A stretch of DNA of 64,000 nt from Rhizophagus clarus. Taxonomy: Eukaryota; Glomeromycota; Glomeromycetes; Glomerales; Glomeraceae. Made by a program: the position numbers and the translations under genes. The DNA lies in the NCBI GenBank assembly GCA_015698045.1, contig BLAL01000053.1:1056501-1120500 (forward strand), read 5' to 3'. The notes beneath the pieces were generated by a model. The model saw only the letters and a list, made by a program, of their open reading frames with translations, made no database searches and had not been told where the DNA came from. The first letter of the stretch is position 1. Each line of letters begins with the position of its first letter. Positions 23,157-34,302 of this stretch are shown in pieces.

Positions 23157-23390
23157 TAGTTAGTTGCGTGATGTCTGGTTGGGGAGGCTTCAAACTATGT
23201 ATTGTAAAGCTTTATTAAGCAACTTCTCTCTATGACTGTACGTTTAATGATAAAATTGATGCGAGTGGACGCAGTACAAAAAAAGAAAAAAAATTAGATT
23301 ATTTATCGCATTTTATCGGTTAATTATTTTTGGCCGACATCCGAAGATATATGTACTGTACAGTAAATAATCAGATTTTGATTTTCGATG

Positions 23391-24392
23391 TAGAGTTTCT
23401 AACAACCGGTTTGAAATTCGGTTTTAAACTGGTTTTGGCAATTCGGTTTAACCCAGATTTATGTTGCGAAAACTGATTTGCGTTTAAAGCAGGTGCAATC
23501 GGTTGCTCAAACTGATTTGATATTAATAAAATTTTATGTTAAATTAGGTAATTAATTCTTGTTGTTTTGGTTAGATAATTAATATAATTCGTGAGAATTT
23601 ACATGCAGTCACAAGATTTATTAATTATAAATTAAAATACCTTTTCACGTTCATCCAGATATTCTGAATAATTGTCTTTACTTGTGTTATACTTATCCCT
23701 TAAATGTGCGATAAGATTAGATGTATTTCCACTTCCGAATTCCGACTACAACCATTAGCTTTTAAATTAGTATTTGCATAATTTAATTCACAAATTATAC
23801 AATATGCCAAATCCCTCTATGCGAAAAAAAAAAAAATGTTGTGTAGCTGCAGTTTTTTCGAGTTTGAAACAGTTTGGCGTTGATCTTGTATAGTTGTATC
23901 ACCCTCGGGATTGGTGTCGCCAATTGTTTCAGAATCAGAAAATGTAGGCGGCGATCTTGTCATTTTAATAGCAAAAAAAAAAAATGTATAAGTTTTTAGG
24001 ATAAAAATTAAAGCGGTTAAAATATTGTAAATTATCATGAATTCATATGAGAAATATTTTGATTATGATTTAGATTGTTGTGAAGTAATTAGCCGCAACC
24101 AGGTACCAGCTACAGATTTGGTTCAAATGTAGATTAAAGTAGAATATCATGTTAGCAGTTAGTAATTAAACTTAATCAAAAAATAAGGAACGTAATTTCA
24201 TTTGCGACTGACTTAAATAAGTTACTTTTCATCAGGTGACATGTGAGCCCTTTGATTAACATCTAACAAAAATATAAACTGGTTGCACAAATCGGTTTCA
24301 ACCGATTTTGTAAAAACCGGTTTGAAAAGGGTTGAACCGGTCGCACCCGTTTTAAATTCGGTTTTCAAAAATGCAACCGGTTCTAAACTCTA
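23391..24392 (-). mobile_element. Short hAT element with BED-finger remnant
   Basis: The ends are imperfect inverted repeats beginning TAGAGTTT, with subterminal CCGGTTT/ATTCGGTTT motifs repeated many times at both sides. Inside, on the minus strand, an ATG at 23963 starts MTRSPPTFSDSETIGD and leads, through a T-run frameshift, into a BED-type zinc finger (AYCIICELNYANTNLKANG, then GNTSNLIAHLRDKYN). The catalytic part of the transposase is missing. No convincing 8-bp target duplication is seen, so it is old or its ends have mutated. Confidence 0.7.
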
Positions 24393-25308
24393 CGCTGATC
24401 ATATGGTTTTTTTTGTTTAAAAAACTTATAAATTCCTTGCTCGATTTTTTATAGGGCATGTCGGTAAATTACATTTTCCAATAAATTATTACTTTATAAA
24501 AACTAATTACCCCATTTTAGACCAGGGCCTTTGGACGTACTCATTTGGGACGTGACAGTCATATGGATCCCGAGAAAGACTCTTTATATCTTTTGAGAAT
24601 GCTACAGAATGCATACGATTTCCATCTTTGCAAGAGTGACTCTGTAGATGTTAGGCCAGACCAAGCAAAAAGTGTGTTTAACATAATCTCCCCCCCCCCT
24701 ACTTTTTGTTTTCAAGAACAACACTTATTTTTCAAGATTTGTTATGATGTTCAAGTTTTTATATCATTCAATAACTCTTGCTTTGTAAATAAGAAAGATT
24801 TTTAATAGAAATTATGAAATTCTTATAAAAATTGACCTTAATTTATTAGAATTTCGCAAATTATTGTTATTTTCAGATAATAAAATTTAAATAATATTAG
24901 AGCATCGTCTTTAGGTTTGAATTTGCATAATTACATAAATGAAAAATGTGCTGGTATTGCTTTTAATTACTATTTTAACTTAATATTGTGCAAAAACGCA
25001 TTTCATTAATAATTTTAATAATCTTTTTTTTAATATAGAGTGATTGCTTATGTTAAAAAAAAAAAGTATATTAGGCATTTCTTGCTCATGATAGCTTAAA
25101 TGTTTAAATATTATCATAAGTGTAGTATAAATTTGTTCAATTACAAACTGACTTTATTGATGTAAAAAAAAATTACATGATATACTTTATAAGATAAACA
25201 GTGTTGAACAAAAATACTAGTCTTAATAATTCTTAAAAATAAATTATTTTTACTCTTGTAATGATAAATATATTCCTTTGTTAAATAACCAATCTGAATC
25301 AAAGCGCG
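24393..25308. other. Intergenic; one short unassigned open stretch
   Basis: An ATG at 24563 opens about 80 codons (MDPEKDSLYLLRMLQNAYDF) ending after a C10 run. It has some protein-like character at the start but no recognised family. The rest is AT-rich and includes the 3' flank of the kinase gene. Confidence 0.35.
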
Positions 25309-28300
25309 TTAAATTACTTTTGTAAAATCAATAACTTCTACTGAATTATTATTAATGTTATCATACTTTCTAAGATTCTCTGTAAATGGATTAAGTAATC
25401 GAGAAGTATAAATAGCTTGCGGATGAGTTGGTTTATTATTTCCAATATATGAAAATCTTATTTTATTTTTTTCTGCGTCCTGAATTTGCTTATTAATTTC
25501 CTCTTTAATTTCAATAGCTTTTGGTCTATCGTCTGGATTCGAATTCCAACACTTTTTCATCAACTCAATGTAACTTTTTGGTGCTTCCAGCTCATTAATT
25601 TCAGGCCTAATTCCATTACATATATTTAATGCTAAAGTTTCATCATGAGCACAATTAGCAAAAGGTTGTCTTCTGGTCGCTACAAAATACATAATCATAC
25701 CGAAACTATATATATCTGCTGCTTGAGTATAAGTTTTCCCTCTTAATACTTCAGGTGCTACATATGGCATAACTCCATAAACTTTTATTTCATCCATATT
25801 GTCTAAATTAACTTCTCTACATAATCCCATATCTGAGATGCATGTTTTTTCAATAAAAGGACCGTAAGTTAAGATGGGTAATGTTAATATATTTCCTGTA
25901 TGCAAATCACGATGAACCATTTCATTATCATGAATAATTTTAAGACAGTCAATAATATCGTTTAAAATGTGTAATTTTTCAGTCCAATACCAAGGTTTTT
26001 TAATATATTTACATTCAACAAAGTTTCCACTTGCAAGTTGAAGAACTATAATATAGTCCTTTGTACGTGGATTTTGAGATATCCCATATATTTTAAGAAT
26101 CCCATCATCACTAATAGAATAATTTTTAACCTATTAAAATATATAAAAAAAGTATTGTATTGATAATAAATATTAATTAATGCATTAAATTTCAGGGAGA
26201 AATTCTTACCTCATGTAAAAATCCATTTGTAATATTTTGTGAATTGTGTAGACATTTTAAAGCGACCTCTTCGTTACATTTCCTCTCCAACTTTTTATGA
26301 TCTTCCCGATATTGTAATGGACCATTCGTCCACGATGCTGAATATACTGTAGAAAACCCACCTTTGCCTATTTTCTTAATATCATCAAATTGGTCATATG
26401 GTATCCATTCAACTATTACATCATTATATTTATTTATTTTTAATTGCATCTCCTGAATTAGCTTATCAATTTTTTTATTTTCACTAGTCCAATTTGCAAA
26501 ATCTTGTTCAATATCTTTTATTTGGCATGGTTTACACCATTTATGACCTATATCTGTATACATTTTACCACAATTTTCACAGTAACAATCTTCAAGAACT
26601 ATAATATAATCTTTTGTATCCAGGTTTTGAGATATTCCATATATTTTAGGTGTGAAATTAATATCATGAGACGGGTCGTCTACCTTGAAAAAATATGATT
26701 TAACCTGTTAAAAATATATGACAAGTTATTAAAATAAAAATATTTAAATTAAATTACCAAGAAATTAAAATCTCATACCTCATTTAAAAATTCATTGATA
26801 TTTTGTGAATTACATAAATTTTTTAAAGCAACTTCCTTATTATTCTGATTTCTAATACATCATTACTACCTGTATTATATTTTAATGGACCATCTATCCA
26901 TGTTGCCGAATATAATGTAGCAAAAGCATCTTTACCTATTTCTTTAATATCATTTAATTGATCATATGGTATCCATTCAACTATTATATCATTATAATTT
27001 TGAATGTTTAATTGCATTTCTTGAATTAACTCATCAATTATTTTGTTTTTACTGGTCCAGTATTCGAAATTATTTTTCAAAACACTCATTTGACATGATT
27101 TACACCACGAATTTATATATAATCCACCACATATTTTACAATGACTTCCGTTTTTAAGAACCACAATGTAATCTTTTGTACTTGGGTCTTGGGACAATCC
27201 AAATATTTTAATAATACTCTTATATTCAATAAAATGTGATTTAATCTATTAAAATATAAAATGTTAACCGTTAATATAAAAGTATTGAAATTGAACTACA
27301 AAGAATTAAAATTCCACACCTCATTTAAAAATTCATCGGTATTTTTATTTTGTAAATTACTTAAATATTTCAAAGTAACTTCATAATTACGTTTTATCCA
27401 TGTTGCTGAATATATATTGGAATCAATTTTTCCTGTTCTTTTGATATTGCTTAACTGATTATATGGTATCCATTCAATAACTGTATCATAATCTTTGGAT
27501 TCTAATTGCATTTTTTGAATTAATTCATCAATTTGTTTATTTCCACTGGTCCAATTTGCAAAGTTTTGCTTTAAATTATTTATCTTACATGGATTACACT
27601 TCTTGGAATTTACATATTTATAAATTTGAAAACATTTTTCACATACGATTTCATCTTGAAGTACTAAAATATAATCTTTGGTATCTGGATTTTGAGACAT
27701 TCCATATATTATAGAATTGTAATAATAACCAATTTCATCAGTAAATGGTTCAACTTCCTAAAATGTATAATGAATAATATAAGTAAAATTATTTTAAGTG
27801 GATAAACAAATAAATTAAAATTTTATACCTCGTTTAAACTCTCGTTGGTAATATTATATGAATCATATAAATATTTTAAGGTAACTTTTTTATTGGATAT
27901 TCTTTTCCACTCTATTACATCATATTTTAAGGGACCATCTATCCATGTTGCTGAATGTAATATAGAGGAATCATTGCCCATTTTTTCAATATCATTAAGT
28001 CGGTTATATGGTATCCATTCGACTATTATAGCACAAAAGTGACTTTGGAGTTCTAATTGCATTCCTTGAATATATTTATCAATTATTTCATTTCCACTGG
28101 TCCAATTTGTAAAATTTTTAATTAATTTATTTACTTGGCATGATTCACACCATTTAAAGTCTATTGCTTCATATATTTCACCACAGGTTTCGCAGTGGTT
28201 CCCATCTTCAAGAACTATTATATAATCTTTTGTATTTGGATTTTGAGATATTCCATATATTTTGGGAAGCCTATAACAATAATAGTCCTCTTCGTCGACT

Positions 28301-31057
28301 TTTCCTTCATTATTTCTAATATAATATGATTCGATTTTCTAAATGTAAAATATTTTTAATATTTACAATAAATATTAAAATTGAATCACGAAAGAATTTA
28401 AATTCATACCTCATTTAAAATCTCATCAGTAATATCTTGTGAATTATGTAAGCATTTTAAATTAACCTTTGTATTAGACCTCCTTTTCCATTTATAATAT
28501 TCATAATGTAACAAACCATTCATCCAATTGGCCGAATATAATGTAGCACAATCACCTTTAACGTTAACTATTTCCTTTATATTATTAAAATGGTTATATG
28601 GTATCCATTCAACTATTATGTCATTATGTTTTTCAATATCTAATTGCAAATTTTGAACAATTTCATCAATTTGTTCATTTTCGCTGGTCCAATTTGCAAA
28701 ACTTTGCTTCAAATTATCTATTTGACACGAATTGCACCACTTATACTCCTTACTTTCATACATTTCATTACAGTTTTCACAACACCAATCTTGAAGTACT
28801 ATAATATAATCTTTTGAATCCGGATTTTGAGTTATCCCATATACTTTAACAATATTAATATTTTCATCTACTGCAATATAATCTTCTGCGTAGAATAATT
28901 CTCTAAACGTTTTATTTAATTCAATAGTCGTATCCATCCGATGTCTTTCATCTATATATTTTTCAATCTATCAAAATATGAGAAAATCATTAGTAAAGTA
29001 TTTAAATTGAATTACAAAAAATTCAGAAAGTCATACTTTATTTAAAAATTGGTCAATAGTAATTTGTGAATTATTTAAACGTATTAAAGTAACTTTTTCA
29101 TTAGGTTCTCTTTCCCATTCCATTTTACCATAATAATAACAAAATGGTCCATTCACGAATATTGCTGAATACAATATAACAAAATCACTTTCATACAATA
29201 TTTTGAAATCATTAAACTGATTATATGGTATCCATTCAACTATTGGATGATTTAAACTATTAACTTGTAATTGCATTTGTTGAATGAATTCATCAATTTT
29301 TTCATTTCCACTGGTCCAGTTTGTAAAATTTTGTTTCAAACTATTTGTGAAACATTGTTTGCACCACTTATGCTTTATATTTCCATATATGTATTTACAG
29401 ATTTCACAGTAACCATTTTGAAGTACCATGACGTAATCCTTTGTATCTGGATCTTGAGATATTCCATATATTTTAATAATTTTCCCATATGTATTACTAT
29501 GTTCAGCAAAATATGATTTAATCTATTAAAATATAAAACGGTTAATAAAATTATTTAAATTGAACCATAAAGAATTAAAAATTTTATACCTCATTTAAAA
29601 ATTCATTGATAATATTATTACCCAAATATTTCAAAACGACTTCTTTATTAGGTATTCTTTTATATTCCATTTTATTACAATCATATTCTAACAAACCATC
29701 CATCCATGTTGCAGAATATAATATATTAGCAGAATCATCTTTGCCAATTTTTTTAATGTCATTAAACTGATTATATGGTATCCACTCAACTATTAGATTA
29801 CTATATTTATTAATTTTTAATTGCATTTCTTGGATTAACTCATCAATTTTTTCATTTCCACTAGTCCAATTTGCAAAACTTTGTTTCAGATAGTTTATTT
29901 GACATGGTTTACACCATTTATACTTTTCATTTGTATATGTTTTACCACAATTTTTACAATAACAATCTTGAAATATTAAAATATAATTATTTGTATCTGG
30001 ATTTTGAGATATTCCATATATTTTATCATATGGTACATCATCTTTCTAAAATATAAAAAAAATTAACTATTACTTAATTGAAATTAATTAAATATCGTAA
30101 TAATTAAAATTTCATACCTTAGTTAGTTTTAAAGAACTATCAAAATATATTAAATTAATTTTTTCGTTAGGTATCTTTTCCCATTCCATTTTATCATAAT
30201 TGTAACGTAGTGGACCATTTATCCATATTGCTGAGTATAAGGTCATGTCTATTTCTTTGATAGTATCAAGCTGATTATATGGTATCCATTCAAATATTGA
30301 ATCATTTAAACTCTTAACTTCTAATTGATTTTCTTGGATTAACTCATCAAATATTTCATTTCCACTGGTCCAATTTTCAAAATTTTGTTTTAATTCATTT
30401 AATAGACATGGGTTACACCATTTATACCTCTTGTCTGTATATATTTTACCACAATTTACACAATAACAATCTTGAAGTACTATAACATAATCTTTTGTAT
30501 CTGGGTTTTGGGAAATCCCATATATTGTAATAATATCACTATGATCGTCATTTTCAATGGAATATGATTTAACCTAGTAGTATTAAAATTATAAAGTTAT
30601 TATAATACATAAGATTACAAAGGATTAAAGTTTTCATATAAATTTTCCTTACCTCATTTAAAAATCCCTTAGTAATATTATTATTTTGTGAATTATTTAA
30701 ATATTCCAAAACAACTTTTTTGTTAGGCATCCTTTTCCGTCTTATCTTATCACTTCCATCGCATTTAAATGGACCATCTATCCATATCGCAGAATATAAT
30801 ACATTGAAATTATCTTCATATATTTTTTTAATATCATTAAATTGATCAAATGATATCCATTCAACTACCATATCATCATAATTTTTGATTTTTAGTTGCA
30901 TTTCTTGAATTAATTTATCAATTGTTTCATTACCGCTGGTCCAGCTTGCAAAATTTTGGTTTAACCCATTTATTTGACATGGTTTGCACCATTTATAATT
31001 AATTTCTGTGTATATTTCATCACATTTTTTACATGCAATATCATCTTGAGATGACAT
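25309..31057 (-). CDS. Serial-module protein kinase, 10 exons, ~1,700 codons
   Basis: Exons: 31057-30653, 30573-30118, 30045-29590, 29522-29037, 28967-28410, 28338-27829, 27757-27320, 27245-26779, 26704-26210, 26130-25309. Introns are 67-79 nt with GT(A/G)...(T/C)AG ends. Each exon begins and ends in phase 0, and all but exon 8 have lengths divisible by three and are open throughout. Exons 1-9 each contain a Cys ribbon (CxxC...WCxxC), a helix (NFANWTSGNEKIDELIQ) and a kinase N-lobe beginning VEWIPYNQF and ending at the alpha-C Glu (FLNE). Exons 2-9 open with the next strands and hinge (IKSYF..KIYGISQNPDTKDY). Exon 10 alone carries the catalytic lobe: MVHRDLHTGN, SDMGLC in place of DFG, and YVAPEVL. 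Exon 9 has the only good Gly loop (IGKGGFSTVYSA) and a VALK lysine. Exon 8 has one frameshift at about 26850. Whether all exons are joined in one mRNA needs transcript evidence. Confidence 0.75.
26210..31057 (-). repeat. Nine tandem exon-intron units (ribbon + N-lobe)
   Basis: The unit is about 550-650 bp, one exon and one intron. Borders coincide with splice sites: acceptors followed by ATTAAATCATATTT or GTTAAATCA in most units, donors preceded by TTTTTAAATGAG. Units differ by many substitutions and small in-frame indels, so the expansion is not recent. The neighbouring gene at 31.9-34.3 kb has three units of the same type, which implies expansion happened by repeated unequal exchange or tandem duplication of whole exons. 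Confidence 0.85.
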
Positions 31058-31059
31058 TG

Positions 31060-31670
31060 TGATTTATGACTTCAATTTGTTTGTTTATCTTGAGGATGAA
31101 ATTTATTTACCTTATGTTGCACTGGGAAATTATTTAAAGATGTTATGTAGTATTATGATCGGCATCCGCATCGCACAAATTTATTTCGTGTGACATTGCG
31201 AAATTTTAATTACTAATCATTAATACCATCACTCACGTGATAAAATTTTTACAGTTGTGTGACAAATAGAAATCCGAAAAGAGAATGAATACTCATTTTT
31301 TTTTGGTGATAGGGCTCAAACAATTACGTTCAAACGATTTGTACAGCACAAAAGTACTACAATAAAGTACTAATGAAACGATAATTTCATTACAGCATAC
31401 GTTTCAACCGTTTGTGATCCACGACAATCCAATATGACCAACCCAATGTTCATCATTTTATAGTTATTTATGCATTTTATTTTTCATTAATATACAAAAT
31501 CATTTTATTAACTAACATTTTTTTAAAATATATATATATATATATAAGTAAACATAAAAATTAATATACAAAAAAAAGAGTTCACAGAGGTAGCAGGAGC
31601 TGATGCAGCCGAAAAAAGAAAATAGATTTAAAAAAAAAAATTTAAAGTATTCAATATTAAACTTTTTTTA
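31060..31670. other. Upstream region of the serial kinase gene
   Basis: AT-rich with a TA9 run near 31530 and no gene. The ATG of the kinase gene lies at 31057. Confidence 0.5.
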
Positions 31671-31677
31671 GTGTCTT

Positions 31678-31760
31678 ATTTTTTTTTTTTTATAATTTGA
31701 AATGCTTCATATTCTTCTACGGAAATTTCATCCTCAATTCTAAATAATAATACAAGTTCA
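31678..31760 (-). pseudogene. TLDc C-terminal tail fragment
   Basis: Reverse-strand reading gives IEDEISVEEYEAFQIIKK followed by stop. It closely matches the last residues of the BTB-BACK-TLDc gene (VEDYEVFQVIKK, stop). No other TLDc sequence is evident nearby. It lies just 3' of the first kinase gene, which suggests a fragment carried in by rearrangement. Confidence 0.5.
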
Positions 31761-31899
31761 CAAATTAAAGGCAGTTGGAAATAAACAAATTGCCACCTAT
31801 CATTATTTAAGGAAATGACTACTTTATTGTTAACAAAATTCGTAGTCGGATTTCCTCATTTTAACTCAGATTGCACAATCAATACAATCGCTTTTATCA

Positions 31900-34302
31900 G
31901 TATATTTTTGAAAGATTATCCGTAAAAGGATTAAGTAATCGAGATGTATAAATAGCTTGCGAATGAGTAGATAAATTAACATTTTCAATAGATGACGTAT
32001 TTACTTTTTTATATTCGTCTGCTTCTTTGAATTGTTTTATAATTTCATATCATCCTCATCGTAATCAACAAAACATTCATCTCCATATTGATCATGAAAT
32101 TCATCAGTTGAAAGTTCGAATAGATCAAATAATCCTTTTATTTCAGTGATATTTGGTCTATTATTTGAATTTGAATCCCAACACCTTTTCATCAAGTCGG
32201 TATAACAATTTGGTGCTTCCATCTCATTTATTCCAGGTCTAATTCCGCTACATATATCTAATACTAAATATTCATCATGTGCGCAATTTGCAAAAGGTTG
32301 CTTTCCAGTTGCAACAAAATACATAATCATAGCAAAACTATAAATATCGGCTGCTTGAGTGTAAGGATTTCCTCTTAACACCTCAGGAGCTACGTAAGGC
32401 ATAACTCCATAAACTTTCGTTTTATCTAAATTATCAACCTTTCCACATAATCCCATATCTGAAATAATTAATACACCAATAGCTGATTCCAAATTAGTAG
32501 TTTTTGCAAGTATGTTTCTTGTATGAAAATCACGATGCACCATGTTTTTTTGATGAATATCATAAAGACCTTTAATAATATCCTTTAATAACTTTGTTTT
32601 GGAATGCCAATTAAATTCTTTATGGTTTTTATTTTTATTTAACCAGTTACAAAAATCTCTACCCTTCGCATAATAAAGAACCATTACATAATCATTTGTA
32701 TCTAAATTTTGAGATATTCCAAACACTGGAAGGACATTTCCAGAAAATTCATTATTAGAATATGATTTAATCTGTTGAAACATAAAAAAAATATTATTAT
32801 TGTGTTATTAAGAAAAAAAAACATTAGAAAACAATTCATACCTCATTTAAAAATTCATTAGTGATATTTTGTGAATAATATAGATATTTCAAAGAAGCTT
32901 TTTCCTGAGTCACATTATGCTTTTTATGTAATGGACCATCCTTCCATATTGCTGTATACACCGTATCAAAGTCACCTTTCTTTATTTCTTTAATATTATC
33001 AAACTGGTTGAATGGTATCCACTCAAAAATTATACTGTAATCACTTTTAATTTTTAACGGCATTTCTTGAATGAAATAACATTTCCACTTGTCCAATTTG
33101 AAAAATTTTCTCTTAAGATATTTATTTGACATGGATTACACCAAAGCCATGACGTATATTCTTTGCCACTTACATTTATAAATAATGATTGTGTAATCTC
33201 CTGTAACCGGATTCTGAGATATTCCATATAAATTAGTAACAAACCCTAATAATTTAACCTAATTAAATTGGAAAATTATTATTAAGAAAATAAGTAAATA
33301 TTTAATAATCTGAATTCTTTTATTATACCTCATATAAAAATTCATTAGTTACGATATATGAGTTATATAAACATTTTAAAGTAACTTTTGTTGTCTGGTC
33401 AACGTTATTCTTTTTATATATCTTTTCATCCTCATTATAATATGATGAACTACCCTTCCATATTGCTGAATATATTGTAGCCAAGCCATCTTTTCCTATT
33501 TCTTTAATATTATCAAACTGATCAAATGGGATCCATTCAATTAATTTATCAACGATATTGGTCAATTTCTAATTGTAGCTCTTGTATCAAATCATCAATT
33601 TTTCATTTCCGCTCATTATACAATTATCTTTTAAATAATTTATTTGACATGGTTTACACCATTTATTCCTTAAATTTGTATATTTTTTACCACACTTTTC
33701 ACAATATCTATCTGATACGATCATAATATAATCTTTCGTAGTCGGATTTTGAGATATGCTATATATTTCATAAAAACAAGTGTCACTTTTAATTGGCTGA
33801 TAAGAATTAACCTATTAAAATGGAAATAAAATTCTATTATCATACTTGTAACTTGTTACATTAGTTATTAAATTGTTTTTTAAAAAATAAATAATGAATT
33901 TATATATACTTCGTTTAAAAATTCATAAGTAATGTCTTGAGAATTATCCAAACATTTTAAATTGACCTTCTTATTAACTTGTCTTCTTTTATATATTTTT
34001 TCATTTATATCATAATATAATGGACCATCCTTCCATGTTGCTGAATACACTGCTGTAGCTATATCAACTTTACTTATTTCTTTAATATCATAAAACTGAT
34101 CATATGATACCCATTCGAATATTATATCATCAAAAATATCAATTTTTAATCGCATATCACGAATCAAATCGTCAATTTTCTCATTTCTGCTATTACAATT
34201 AGTCCAATTTTCTTTTAAATAAATTATTTGACGTGATTTGCATCTTTCAAAAATTGCTTCATCACATTCTTTATCAATATTTTCAAGATGTTCAAGAAGC
34301 AT
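31900..34302 (-). pseudogene. Serial-module protein kinase, 4 exons, damaged
   Basis: Exons: 34302-33910 (ATG at 34302), 33811-33329, 33258-32842, 32771-32037; introns are 98, 70 and 70 nt. Exons 1-3 repeat the ribbon + N-lobe module (first: EWVSYDQFYDIKE; third: FEWIPFNQFDNIKE). Exon 4 is a full catalytic lobe with NMVHRDFHTRNI, ISDMGLC, YVAPEVLRG and DIYSFAMIMYFVATGKQPF. Exons 2 and 3 each contain two opposing frameshifts that restore the frame by the donor site but trap a stop between them; exon lengths remain multiples of three. The tail after 32037 continues in another frame as KEADEYKKVNTSS and TSRLLNPFTDNL, matching the sister gene's end, so the stop at 32037 is probably itself a frameshift product. 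Exons 1 and 4 alone would still encode a kinase. Confidence 0.7.

Noticed and set aside
23383..24400. 8-bp target duplication around the short hAT element
   Set aside because: The left (TTTCGATG) and right (CGCTGATC) flanks do not match.
26850..26875. An 18-nt intron that would rescue exon 8 (GTAGTAATG...TTAG)
   Set aside because: Too short for a spliceosomal intron; a simple indel is more likely.
27845..28804. Plus-strand open frames across the kinase array
   Set aside because: They are antisense shadows of the repeated N-lobe exons, recurring at the same place in each unit.
26210..31057. Array of nine independent kinase pseudogenes
   Set aside because: Not preferred because exon borders, phases and intron lengths are all consistent with one spliced gene and eight of nine units are fully open; kept as the alternative to test.
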